NCBI GenBank assembly: GCA_965242505.1
Contig: OZ251449.1
Coordinates: 2,294,001-2,358,000 of the forward strand
Length of the DNA: 64,000 bases
Direction: 5' to 3'
From: UBA2966 sp965242505
GTDB lineage: Bacteria > Pseudomonadota > Alphaproteobacteria > UBA2966
Shown: piece by piece, positions 15,559 to 22,955 of the stretch
Position numbering within the stretch: position 1 is the stretch's first letter
Layout of the letters: each line of letters starts with the position of its first letter
Translations under genes and position numbers: made by a program
The notes under the pieces: generated by a model
Database searches by the model: none
The model's input: the letters and a program-made list of their open reading frames with translations, nothing else
What the model was told of the DNA's origin: nothing

Positions 15559-16191
15559 TCACTCCTCCTCGGGCGGCGATGCGTCCCCGTCCGCGCGGCC
15601 CTCCGGAAGAATCTTTTCTTCGATGGAGTTCACTTTCATGATGAGGGCCGCCGTGGCCCGAGCGAGATCCTTGATCCTCTCTCGACTGGACGTGGATTCC
15701 TCCCGCAGGTTCGACCGCAGCGAATTGATCTCGCCAGTCAATTCCTCCCGAAGCGCGCCGACTTCCGCCCGGACCGCGCCGATTTCCTCGTTCACGTCCG
15801 AACGCAGGACGCGGATTTCCTCGCTCACGTCCGAACGCAGGGCGCGGATCTCCTCGCTCACGTCCGAACGCAGGGCGCCGATTTCCTCGCTCATGTCCGA
15901 ACGCAGGGCGCCGATTTCCTCGCTCATGTCCGAACGCAGGGCGCCGATTTCCTCGCTCACGTCCGAACGCAGGGCGCCGATTTCCTCGCTCACGCCCGAA
16001 CGCAGGGTGAGCACGTCCGAACGCACGATGTCGATCCGGGCGCCCACGTTCTCCGTCAGCGAAACCATGCTCTGCGTCAGCGAAACCATGCTCCCCGTCA
16101 GCGAAAACTGAAGGGCGAGAAGAGCGACGATGACGCCGATGCCCGTAAGAACGGTGGTTACGGCGGTCCAGTTGATTTCCAGGCGCTTCAT
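15559..16191 (-). CDS. Membrane-anchored hendecad coiled-coil protein, copy 1 (longest)
   Basis: The 210-residue protein has one N-terminal membrane segment (WTAVTTVLTGIGVIVALLAL, about 8-27), then a long coiled coil. It is built from 11-residue units of the form SDVSEEIGALR (seven units) with interspersed 7-residue units (SDVLTLR), followed by a second helical region and an acidic tail (SPPEEE). The orientation is probably short inside, coil in periplasm or cytoplasm; undetermined. I do not recognise a named family; the architecture recalls bacterial mitofilin- or DUF1640-like coils. GAGGGAG stands 5 bases before ATG but can pair with an upstream CTCCC. Copies 2-4 follow in the same orientation. 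Confidence 0.75.
   Translation of the reverse strand: MKRLEINWTAVTTVLTGIGVIVALLALQFSLTGSMVSLTQSMVSLTENVGARIDIVRSDVLTLRSGVSEEIGALRSDVSEEIGALRSDMSEEIGALRSDMSEEIGALRSDVSEEIRALRSDVSEEIRVLRSDVNEEIGAVRAEVGALREELTGEINSLRSNLREESTSSRERIKDLARATAALIMKVNSIEEKILPEGRADGDASPPEEE
15780..16010. repeat. 33-bp in-frame minisatellite, seven units (copy 1)
   Basis: Seven near-identical 33-base units (plus-strand core CTCACGTCCGAACGCAGGGC then GCCGATTTCCTCG) encode the hendecad repeats of the coiled-coil protein. The period keeps the reading frame. Copy 2 has fewer units, so the number is variable between paralogues. Confidence 0.9.
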
Positions 16192-16212
16192 TCCGACTCC
16201 CTCGTCGGGAGG
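16192..16212 (-). promoter_or_regulatory. Hairpin over the ribosome binding site of copy 1
   Basis: On the minus strand CTCCC-GACGA-GGGAG forms a 5-bp stem. Its 3' arm is the Shine-Dalgarno sequence, which lies 5 bases before the ATG. The same sequence precedes copies 2 and 3; copy 4 keeps it with one G-T wobble. A second stem (GCGGGAC...GTCCCGC, 16221-16244) lies just upstream. This suggests translation control by RNA folding (inference). Confidence 0.45.
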
Positions 16213-16319
16213 ACTCCGCTGCGGGACGGCGGATCCAGTCCCGCAAGGAATACTCTAACAGACGGCTTGGACCCGAGATAGCGCGAAACCCTCCCCCGGT
16301 CGGAAGGCGAGCGGCGCGT

Positions 16320-16475
16320 CTGGTCCACCCCCCTCCCGACCTCCCCCCTGTTATGGGGGAGGAGCGTCAATGGTCAGGGGAATGGAGCGTCAGGCTCCTC
16401 CGTCCCCCCTCTTTCTCCCTCCCCCTGGCAGGGGGAGGGTCGGGGTGGGGGTCGCGTCAGGGGGGAGGAGCGTGA
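16320..16475. repeat. Composite repeat between coiled-coil copies 1 and 2
   Basis: An A motif (CCCCCCTGTTATGGGGGAGG) is followed by a B motif (CTCCCCCTGGCAGGGGGAGG) and a GGGGGGAGGAGCGTGAAAGCG tail. It follows the coiled-coil copy 2 stop and precedes the conserved 5' region of copy 1 (16192-16319), which otherwise holds only the two hairpins and the duplicated protease-gene tail. Confidence 0.85.
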
Positions 16476-16498
16476 AAGCGGACCGGCGGTTCTTCGCC

Positions 16499-17044
16499 TC
16501 ACTCCTCTTCGGGCGGCGATGCGTCCCCGTCCGCGCGGCCCTCCGGGAGGATCTTTTCTTCGATGGAGTTCACTTTCATGATGAGGGCCGCCGTCGCCCG
16601 AGCGAGATCCCTGATCCTCTCTCGATTGGACGTGGATTCCTCCCGCAGGTTCGACCGCAGCGAATTGATCTCGCCGGTCAATTCCTCCCGAAGCGCACCG
16701 ATTTCCCCGTTCACCTCCGAACGCAGGACGCGGATTTCCTCGCTCACGTCCGAACGCAGGGCGCGGATTTCCTCGCTCACGTCCGAACGCAGGGCGCCGA
16801 TTTCCTCGCTCACGTCCGAACGCAGGGTGAGCATGTCCGAACGCAGGGCGTCGATTTCCTTGCTCATGTCCGAATGCAGGGTGAGCATGTCCGAACGCAC
16901 GATGTCGATCCGGGCGCCCACGTTCTCCGTCAGCGAAACCATGCTCCCCGTCAGCGAAAACTGAAGAGCGAGAAGGGCGACGATGACGCCGATGCCCGTA
17001 AGAACGGTGGTTACGGCGGTCCAGTTGATTTCCAGGCGCTTCAT
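16499..17044 (-). CDS. Membrane-anchored hendecad coiled-coil protein, copy 2
   Basis: This is a 181-residue paralogue of copy 1, nearly identical at both ends. It has the same membrane segment (residues 8-27) and C-terminal ERIRDLARATAALIMKVNSI region with an EEE tail. The coil differs in unit number: about five 11-residue units and two 7-residue units (SDMLTLH, SDMLTLR) against seven and one. The length difference is explained by in-frame gain or loss of repeat units. The 5' region is the same as in copy 1, including the hairpin over the ribosome binding site. Confidence 0.75.
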   Translation of the reverse strand: MKRLEINWTAVTTVLTGIGVIVALLALQFSLTGSMVSLTENVGARIDIVRSDMLTLHSDMSKEIDALRSDMLTLRSDVSEEIGALRSDVSEEIRALRSDVSEEIRVLRSEVNGEIGALREELTGEINSLRSNLREESTSNRERIRDLARATAALIMKVNSIEEKILPEGRADGDASPPEEE

Positions 17045-17171
17045 TCCGACTCCCTCGTCGGGAGGACTCCGCTGCGGGACGACAGATCCGATCCCGCAAG
17101 GAATACTCTAACAGACGGCCCGGACCCGAGATAGCGCGAACCCCTCCCCCGGTCGGAAGGCGAGCGGCGCA

Positions 17172-17425
17172 TCCGGTCCACCCCCCTCCCGACCTCCCCC
17201 CTGTCAGGGGGGAGGAGCGTCAATGGTCAGGGGAATGGGGCGTCAGGCTCCTCCGTCCCCCCTCGTTCTCCCTCCCCCTGGCAGGGGGAGGGTCGGGGTG
17301 GGGGTCGCGTCAGGGGGGAAGAGCGTGAGGCGGCGTTGCGGGGCCGCGGTCCACCCCCCTCCCGACCTCCCCCCTGTTATGGGGGAGGAGTGTGGATGGT
17401 CAGGGGGGAGGAGCGTCAACGGCGC
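17172..17425. repeat. Composite repeat truncating coiled-coil copy 3
   Basis: The order is an A motif, a B motif, GGCGTTGCGGGGCCGCGG, then another A motif (TGTTATGGGGGAGG) and GGGGGGAGGAGCGTCAACGG. The right edge meets the coding sequence of copy 3 at about 17425-17435, so the last 12 residues of that frame are read from repeat DNA. Bases 17045-17171 are the conserved 5' region of copy 2. Confidence 0.85.
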
Positions 17426-17651
17426 CGGGCGGCGAATTGATCTCGCCGGCCACTTCTTTCCGCAGCTCGCCGATTTCCACCCGGAACGCGCGGATTTCCG
17501 AGCGCATGGCGCGGATGTCCGAATGCATGTCGTCGAGCTGGCGATTCGTGCTCTCCGACAGTGAAAACTGAAGAGGGCCGAGGACGGCGACGACGCCGAT
17601 ACCCGTAAGAACGGTGGTTACGGCGGTCCAGTCGATTTCCGGGCGCTTCAT
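17400..17651 (-). pseudogene. Coiled-coil protein, copy 3, truncated by repeat
   Basis: An 83-residue frame shares the membrane segment (WTAVTTVLTGIGVVAVLG) and a short heptad coil (SDIRAMRSEIRAFRVEIGEL) with the family, and has no hendecad block. After GEIN, where full copies continue SLRSNLREES, the frame reads into repeat DNA (SPPGAVDAPPP) and stops. It lacks the C-terminal helical region. It may still be expressed as a short membrane peptide; I infer a decayed copy. Confidence 0.7.
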
Positions 17652-17878
17652 GCCGACTCCCTCGTCGGGAGGACTCCGCTGCGGGACGGCGGATCCGATC
17701 CCGCAAGGGATACTCTAACGGACGGCCCGGACCCGAGATACCGCGAACCCCTCCCCCGGTCGGAAGGCGAGCCGCCCAAACGGGAACACGCCCGACGGGA
17801 GGCCGGCGGATCGATCTTGACTTTCGCCGTATGTGCGGGTGCAATCCATACGTTTCCGGAATGGACGTGGAGGACGCC

Positions 17879-18118
17879 ATGTCGGCGACGGCCAACTTCA
17901 TCATGCGCAACGCGCCGCCCGCCGAGCGCGATGTAGTGGACCGGGACGAGAGTGTCGCGCTGTCCGAGAGCATCGCGCTGTCCGAGCGCGACACGGCGCG
18001 TGTCCTGGAACTGCTGGAGAACCCGCCCGAGCCGACTCCCGCCCTGTTGGCCGCCGTGCGGTGTCGCATCGAGCGCGAAGACGCTCGTCGTCAGGGGCGA
18101 GAGGCCGGCGAGAGGTAA
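17879..18118 (+). pseudogene. TacA/DUF1778-type antitoxin remnant
   Basis: The 79-residue frame matches the C-terminal half of DUF1778 (TacA-like) antitoxins: TANFIMRNAPPAERDVV, then ALSERDTARVLELLENPPEP resembling the usual LSDRDWERFLALLDNPPEP. The N-terminal ribbon-helix-helix is missing. VALSE/IALSE is a short internal duplication. A GGAGG lies 6 bases before the ATG, so it could be translated. The last residues come from a 35-base stretch (18077-18111) matching the protease gene at 19112-19146 with one mismatch. No GNAT toxin follows. Confidence 0.6.
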
Positions 18119-18127
18119 TCTCTCCGC

Positions 18128-18156
18128 TTGACGAACATGCGGGCTCTCTATATCTT
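18128..18156 (+). promoter_or_regulatory. Sigma70-like promoter of the low-GC insert
   Basis: TTGACG and TATCTT are separated by exactly 17 bases. Transcription would begin near 18163, just before the 16-codon leader ORF and the 86-residue ORF. Confidence 0.55.
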
Positions 18157-18177
18157 GATCTTACGGGAGTGATTACA

Positions 18178-18228
18178 ATGGCCTTGCGCCAGCGGTTCGG
18201 TCGCTGGAGCCAACGGGAGAAAGGATAG
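18178..18228 (+). CDS. Possible 16-residue leader peptide
   Basis: A short frame, MALRQRFGRWSQREKG, sits between the promoter and the 86-residue gene, with GGGAG about 9 bases before its ATG. It is rich in Arg and ends 4 bases before the next ATG. It could be a leader controlling the downstream gene, or chance. No family is known. Confidence 0.3.
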   Translation: MALRQRFGRWSQREKG

Positions 18229-18232
18229 GCAT

Positions 18233-18493
18233 ATGTCCGTCAAGGTTGCCAAGGTTACGGAAATCGTGATGTCTGACAACGAAGCGAAGGTGACGTTTAA
18301 GTTGCCATCCGGCAAAGAAATGACGGAAACGGTCAATATCAGCAGGGCTGGGCACCCACGTGATCTCCTTATACTCCTTGAAGCAGTGGAGAAGGCAGCT
18401 GGCTCATTAGCCACGAATTTGTCATCTGATGCAGATGTTCTACGAACAACATCCTCGGCGGCTCAGGACTTCCATACCAAGGCATCAATTTGA
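18233..18493 (+). CDS. Uncharacterised 86-residue protein, 3' end fused to coiled-coil copy
   Basis: The product is small and soluble-looking: MSVKVAKVTEIVMSDNEAKV, a beta-rich start (VTFKLPSGKEMTETVNIS), then a helix (DLLILLEAVEKAAGSLATNL). I do not recognise it. Base composition is much lower in GC than the surroundings, with AGAAAGGATA before the ATG. The stop codon lies in the sequence of coiled-coil copy 4 (junction near 18488), so the original C-terminus was probably lost or altered by the same event that cut copy 4. It looks like acquired DNA. Confidence 0.5.
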   Translation: MSVKVAKVTEIVMSDNEAKVTFKLPSGKEMTETVNISRAGHPRDLLILLEAVEKAAGSLATNLSSDADVLRTTSSAAQDFHTKASI

Positions 18494-18683
18494 TCTCGCC
18501 GGCCACTTCTTTCCGCAGCTCGCCGATTTCCACCCGGATCGCGCGGATGTCCGAACGCATGTCGCTGATCCGGCGATCCGCGCTCTCCGACAGTGAAAAC
18601 TGAAGAGGGCCGAGGACGGCGACGACGCCGATACCCGTAAGAACGGTGGTTACGGCGGTCCAGTCGATTTCCGGGCGCTTCAT
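18369..18683 (-). pseudogene. Coiled-coil protein, copy 4, truncated by low-GC insert
   Basis: The first 65 residues are almost identical to copy 3 (membrane segment, then SDMRSDIRAIRVEIGELRKE). After GEI, at about base 18488, the frame runs into the minus strand of the 86-residue gene (KLMPWYGSPEPPRML...) and stops 39 residues later. Homology therefore covers only 18488-18683. This copy is next to the protease gene, whose stop is 110 bases upstream, and is likely the ancestral position of the family. Confidence 0.7.
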
Positions 18684-18793
18684 TCCGACTCTCTCGTCGG
18701 GAGGACTCCGCGGCGGGATGGCGGATCCGGTCCCGCAAGGAATACTCTAACGGACGGCCCGAACCCCCGAGATAGCGCGAAACCCTCCCCCGG

Positions 18794-21349
18794 TCAGAAG
18801 GCGAGGCGCCATCCGGCCATGACGGCGAGGTCCGGCTTCGCGCCGGCCGCGTGGCCGGGGGCGCGCGTCCAGGCGACGCCGAGCGCGGCGTCGCCGCCCG
18901 CCGCGAACGGCCGCCGCCATTGCGCCATGACGTCGATCTGGCGGCCCGACGGCTCCAGGCCGGCGGCGATCGACCGGCGCAGGACGGCGCCGTCCTGCGT
19001 GCGGCCGACGGGAACGGAGAGCGTCGCGCGCCCGTCCTCGACCCGCAGCGGCTGCGCCAGCGTCAGGCGCACGGACCCGCCGTCCGCGAGGCGGCGCGAC
19101 GCGCCGAGCGTGAAGGCGCTCGTCGTCAGGGGCGAGAGGCCGGCGACGAGGCGGCCGCTCCGGTCGCGCGGCGTCACCGCCCCGACCTCGCCGGCGGCGG
19201 AGACCGACCAGGGGCCGGCGGAGAAGCCGGCGTCGACCCCGACGAACGCCGTGTCGGACGCCAGCCTTCCGAAGGCGCCGGTGGCGCCGGTCCCGAGCAG
19301 TTCCGAGCCCTCCGTCAGCCAGCCGGCCACGAGCCCCGCCGGCGCGCCGGCCGGGCGCCACGACAGCGCGCCGCCCGAGACCGGCGGGCGGTCGCCCACG
19401 CCGCGGTTGGTGAAGGCGGTCGCGGCGAGCCCCGCGCCGGGATCGAAGGCGGCGGCGAGGGCGGCGCCGGCGAGCGCGAGATGGCCGCCCGGAGGCGCGT
19501 CCGCCCCGGCCCCGAGAAGGCCGACCCGCAGGCGCCCGGCGCCGGCCGTCCCGGCGCCGTCGGCGTCGGGGGTCAGCGCCGTCCAGCCGGGCGCCGAAGC
19601 GGCGCGGCGCTCGGCCGGCGCCGTCAGCGCGCGGAGCCGGCGGGTCAGGAGGGGGGAGGCGTCCGCGGCGGCGACGAGGCCGCCGAGATCGAACCAGAAC
19701 GGCGCGCCCAGCGAATCGAAGGCGGCGATCTCCCGCCCCGCCAGCGCCGCCGCAAGGCCGTCGCCGAACGCCGGCCCGAGGGCGAGGCCGGTCTCCCGCA
19801 GGACGTCGCCGCCGGCCGCGACCGAGGCGCCGCCGGCGACCGTCATCGCGCCCACCGGCTCCGTCGCCGCGCCGAGGTCCATCAGCCCCTGGCCGTAGAC
19901 GCTGCGGTCGTCGTAAGGAGCGGTCTTGTCGGCGGTCGCGAACAGCCGGGAGACCAGCGCCGCGCTGGACAGCTGGCCGCGGAAGAGCTGCTTCATCAGC
20001 GCGAGGCCGCCCGCCACCGTGGGCGCGGCGAACGACGTTCCGCTGGGCCATGCCCCGCTGAAGACGATCTCGCCCTCATGATGTCCGTAATAGGCGGCCG
20101 GAACGCGGACTCCGGGAGCGGCGATGCAGAAGTCGGCGGCGATGCCGCAGCGATTGGAGAAATCGGCGATGACGGCGCTCTCGACGTTGCCGTCGTCGTC
20201 CACCTCCACCTCCACCGCCGCCGCGGCGACCCAGTGGCCGCGCAGCTCCGGGAAACGCACCGGAAGTCCCGAGGAGACGGCGACCGACCGAGCGTCGACC
20301 TCCCCGTTGGACTCCCCTTCCTCGATGACACAGGCCCGCCCGTCCGAACAAACGCGGCCGTTCATGTTGCCCGCAGCCCAGACGAGTATCGTCTTGTCCG
20401 CGACGCCCGACTGCGCCGCCGCGTCGACGAGCGTCGTCATGCGGCCCTGTAGATCCTCCGCGAAATAGTGGTCGATGATCCCGGTGACGCTGAGGCTCAT
20501 GTTCAGGACGTCGACGTCCCGGGAGAGGGCAGTGCTCAGGTGGCCCCCGAACCCGTTCGAAAACGACTCCATGCCGTCCAAGCTTATTTCACGGTAATCG
20601 CCCCCCCCCGAGCCCAGAACGATCGCGAACATCCTGACGTTCGCGCCGGGAGCCACGCCTTGCCACGACTCGGTGTGCACGTCGATACGCGACCCGGTGC
20701 GCGTCTGGATAGTCACACTGCGGGCTGCGCCGGCGGCGACGCTGGCCACCGCCGTCCCGTGGGACCAGCCTTCGGAAGCGAAATCGCTGGCCGGGTCGCC
20801 CGCTCCTTCCTCCAACAGTTCCTCGGTCACGGTCCTGTCGTCGCCGGCGAACGCGCGGTGCCTCGGCTCGATGCCGGTGTCGATGAAGCCGATGGTGACG
20901 CCGCCGCCGAAGGGTACGGCGCGGCCGCTCGCGCGGACGACGTTCTTGTAGGCCGCGCGAACGCCGACCGCCGACAGGTTCGCGGTCAGGTCCAGGCCGT
21001 CTATGCGCGCCTGCTCTTGCTGAAGTGCTGCTGCCGGGTCTGGCGGTGGTGTCTGTGGGGCTGGGGCTGGGGCTGGGGCTGGGGCTGGGGCCGGGGCCGG
21101 GTCCGGGGTCGGGACCACCACCGGCGACTCTGGCAGGTCCAGGATCGGGGCTGGGGCTGGCTCCTGCGGAGCCGGGGTCGGCTGTGTCGGTGGTGCCGGC
21201 GGAGACGCTGGGGGGTCTTGCGGGGTTGGGGCCGGGGTTGGTTGCTCCGCTAGTTGCGGCCCCGCCCCGCCCCCCCCGCCGCATCCGGCGGCGACGGCGC
21301 ACATCAGCGCCGCCGCGAAGACCCTCGCGACTCGAACGGTTCGTGTCAT
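18794..21349 (-). CDS. Subtilisin-like serine protease lipoprotein with autotransporter-like C-terminus
   Basis: The 851-residue protein has a lipoprotein signal with lipobox VAAGC (Cys23) and a Gly run. A long Pro/Ala-rich linker with (PA)n repeats spans about 33-106. An S8 protease domain has Asp157 (GFIDTGIE), His197 (WSHGTAVAS), oxyanion Asn328 (WAAGN) and Ser439 (SGTSFAAPTVAGG). The C-terminal half (about 500-851) is Gly/Ala-rich with alternating beta strands and ends in Phe (GWRLAF), like an outer-membrane barrel. It probably acts at the cell surface, cleaving itself or other proteins. The gene is preceded by GGGAGGGCGGCC before ATG. Its 3' end is duplicated in copies of the coiled-coil unit. 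Confidence 0.88.
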   Translation of the reverse strand: MTRTVRVARVFAAALMCAVAAGCGGGGGAGPQLAEQPTPAPTPQDPPASPPAPPTQPTPAPQEPAPAPILDLPESPVVVPTPDPAPAPAPAPAPAPAPQTPPPDPAAALQQEQARIDGLDLTANLSAVGVRAAYKNVVRASGRAVPFGGGVTIGFIDTGIEPRHRAFAGDDRTVTEELLEEGAGDPASDFASEGWSHGTAVASVAAGAARSVTIQTRTGSRIDVHTESWQGVAPGANVRMFAIVLGSGGGDYREISLDGMESFSNGFGGHLSTALSRDVDVLNMSLSVTGIIDHYFAEDLQGRMTTLVDAAAQSGVADKTILVWAAGNMNGRVCSDGRACVIEEGESNGEVDARSVAVSSGLPVRFPELRGHWVAAAAVEVEVDDDGNVESAVIADFSNRCGIAADFCIAAPGVRVPAAYYGHHEGEIVFSGAWPSGTSFAAPTVAGGLALMKQLFRGQLSSAALVSRLFATADKTAPYDDRSVYGQGLMDLGAATEPVGAMTVAGGASVAAGGDVLRETGLALGPAFGDGLAAALAGREIAAFDSLGAPFWFDLGGLVAAADASPLLTRRLRALTAPAERRAASAPGWTALTPDADGAGTAGAGRLRVGLLGAGADAPPGGHLALAGAALAAAFDPGAGLAATAFTNRGVGDRPPVSGGALSWRPAGAPAGLVAGWLTEGSELLGTGATGAFGRLASDTAFVGVDAGFSAGPWSVSAAGEVGAVTPRDRSGRLVAGLSPLTTSAFTLGASRRLADGGSVRLTLAQPLRVEDGRATLSVPVGRTQDGAVLRRSIAAGLEPSGRQIDVMAQWRRPFAAGGDAALGVAWTRAPGHAAGAKPDLAVMAGWRLAF

Positions 21350-21367
21350 CCGGCCGCCCTCCCCGAA

Positions 21368-22132
21368 TCACTCGCCCAGAGACGCCTTTCCGGCCTCGAG
21401 CATGGCGTGGATCATGCCGGGGCGCGGGTCGAGGGGCCTGGGATAGGCCTTGCGGCTGTGGGAGAGCCCGAGGTCGAGGACCGACTCGACGAGCTTGTAC
21501 GTCAGCGGACCCGGATTGACGACGGGGATGGGCAGGTTCGCGGCCAGGTACTCGGCCGCCTGGTGCATGGTCGTCGATCCCAGGCAGACCACGTCCGCGC
21601 CCGCCGCCATCGCCTCCTCGCACGCCGCCTTCATCCTGGGGAAGACCGCGTCCTCCTTGCCGTCGAGCAGGTTGGCGTAGTCCGGCGGCGCGTCGTAGTT
21701 GACGACGGCGGCGCAGAAGCTCTCGAGCCCGAGCGCGCGGATCATCTTCGTGGTGCGCGCGACGGCGTAGTCCCACTGGCAGAGGACGGAGAACTTCTCG
21801 CCGAGCGTCAGGCAGAACAGCATCGCCGCCTTCCCCGGCGCGATCACCGGGACGTCGAGCACCGACCGGAGCGCGTCGAGGCCCGAATCGCTCATGGTGT
21901 CGATGCAGACGGCGTCGTAGCCCTCGTCCTGCGCGCGCATCCCGGCCTCGAAGATCGCCATGTCCATGAGCACGAAGTCGTGCGGGCTCACGTAGCTCTT
22001 CGGGCCCGCCGTGACGCCGCGGAAGTCGAACTCGACGTCCGGGCCCAGGCGGACGTGATCGAGCTGGGCGCGCCGGGCGGCGATGCCGCTCTCGTCGAGC
22101 GCGAAGGGCACCAGAACCAGAGCCCTGGCCAT
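21368..22132 (-). CDS. Asp/Glu/hydantoin racemase family protein, paralogue 1
   Basis: The 254-residue protein of the Asp/Glu racemase superfamily keeps both catalytic cysteines: C76 in YDAVCIDTMSDSG and C183 in ADVVCLGSTTMHQ. VPVIAPGKAAM and NPGPLTYKLVES are further family blocks. It would racemise or isomerise a chiral acid or hydantoin; the substrate is unknown. GGGGAGAGAAGCC precedes the ATG. It is downstream of a close paralogue by 43 bases, so they form an operon, perhaps a heteromeric enzyme or two related steps. Confidence 0.8.
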   Translation of the reverse strand: MARALVLVPFALDESGIAARRAQLDHVRLGPDVEFDFRGVTAGPKSYVSPHDFVLMDMAIFEAGMRAQDEGYDAVCIDTMSDSGLDALRSVLDVPVIAPGKAAMLFCLTLGEKFSVLCQWDYAVARTTKMIRALGLESFCAAVVNYDAPPDYANLLDGKEDAVFPRMKAACEEAMAAGADVVCLGSTTMHQAAEYLAANLPIPVVNPGPLTYKLVESVLDLGLSHSRKAYPRPLDPRPGMIHAMLEAGKASLGE

Positions 22133-22175
22133 GGCTTCTCTCCCCTGCCGCCGGCCCGTCCCGCGGAGGCCGGCC

Positions 22176-22955
22176 CTATCGGTTCTTCTGCGCCTCGACC
22201 GCGCCGTCGAGCATGGCGCGGAGCGTCTCGTCGGCCCGGACGACGGGCGGCTTGTAGTACTGGCGGCTGTGCGCCAGGCCGAGTCCGAGCACGGCCTCGG
22301 CGAGCTTGTAGGACACCGGACCCGGATTGACGATGGGCGCGGGGATCCGCTCGGAGAGGTAGACGTGGGCCTGGTGCATCGACGTCGACCCGAGGCAGAT
22401 GACGTCGGCGCCGCGGTCGTTTATCAGGGCCCAGCAGCCCTCCTCGAGCCGCCCGAAGGTCTCCTCCTCCTTGCCGCTGAGCAGGTTCCGGTTGTCCACC
22501 GCGGCGTCGATGCTGTGCACGCCCACGAACTTGTGGCCGATGCCGAGCTCCTCCAGCGTCTTCTTGTAGAGCCCGGACCAGCGCTCCCACATCGCCAGCA
22601 CGCCGAACCTGTCGCCGAGCAGCATGGCCAACAGGAACGACGCCCGCCCCGGACCGATCACGGGAATGTCGAGAACGGTCCTCAGCGCGGCGACGCCGGA
22701 GTCGCTCACGGTGTCGACGCACACCGCGTCGTAGCCCTCTTCCTGGGCCGAGAGGCCCGCCTCGAGAACCACGAGGTCGCCGATGCACCAGTCGTAGGGG
22801 CTCACGAGGTTGCCGCCCGCCGCGCGGACCGGCCGGTAGTCGAACTCGATGTCGGGGCCGAAATCGAGCGAGGCGTGCTGCTGCCGCCGGAACCCGAGCT
22901 GTTCCTCCGTCATCGGGAACGGCACGATGACCAGGACCTTCTTCTTCTCCGCCAC
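22176..22955 (-). CDS. Asp/Glu/hydantoin racemase family protein, paralogue 2
   Basis: The 259-residue protein is similar over its length to the downstream gene. It retains C79 (YDAVCVDTVSDSG) and C187 (DVICLGSTSMHQ), the two acid/base cysteines of the family. It begins at GTG with GGGAGGGTCCC in front. It is first in the two-gene unit. The pair probably arose by tandem duplication and diverged, since the central parts (AMWERWSGLYKK against QWDYAVARTTKM) differ considerably. Substrate unknown; hydantoin or hydroxy-acid metabolism is possible. Confidence 0.8.
   Translation of the reverse strand: MAEKKKVLVIVPFPMTEEQLGFRRQQHASLDFGPDIEFDYRPVRAAGGNLVSPYDWCIGDLVVLEAGLSAQEEGYDAVCVDTVSDSGVAALRTVLDIPVIGPGRASFLLAMLLGDRFGVLAMWERWSGLYKKTLEELGIGHKFVGVHSIDAAVDNRNLLSGKEEETFGRLEEGCWALINDRGADVICLGSTSMHQAHVYLSERIPAPIVNPGPVSYKLAEAVLGLGLAHSRQYYKPPVVRADETLRAMLDGAVEAQKNR

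Noticed and set aside
15780..16010. Regular 33-bp repeats that could suggest a CRISPR array
   Set aside because: Units are contiguous without unique spacers and are in frame with a coiled-coil protein.
21040..21120. GGGGCT tandem repeat as a structural or regulatory DNA element
   Set aside because: It encodes the Pro/Ala linker of the surface protease and is explained by coding.
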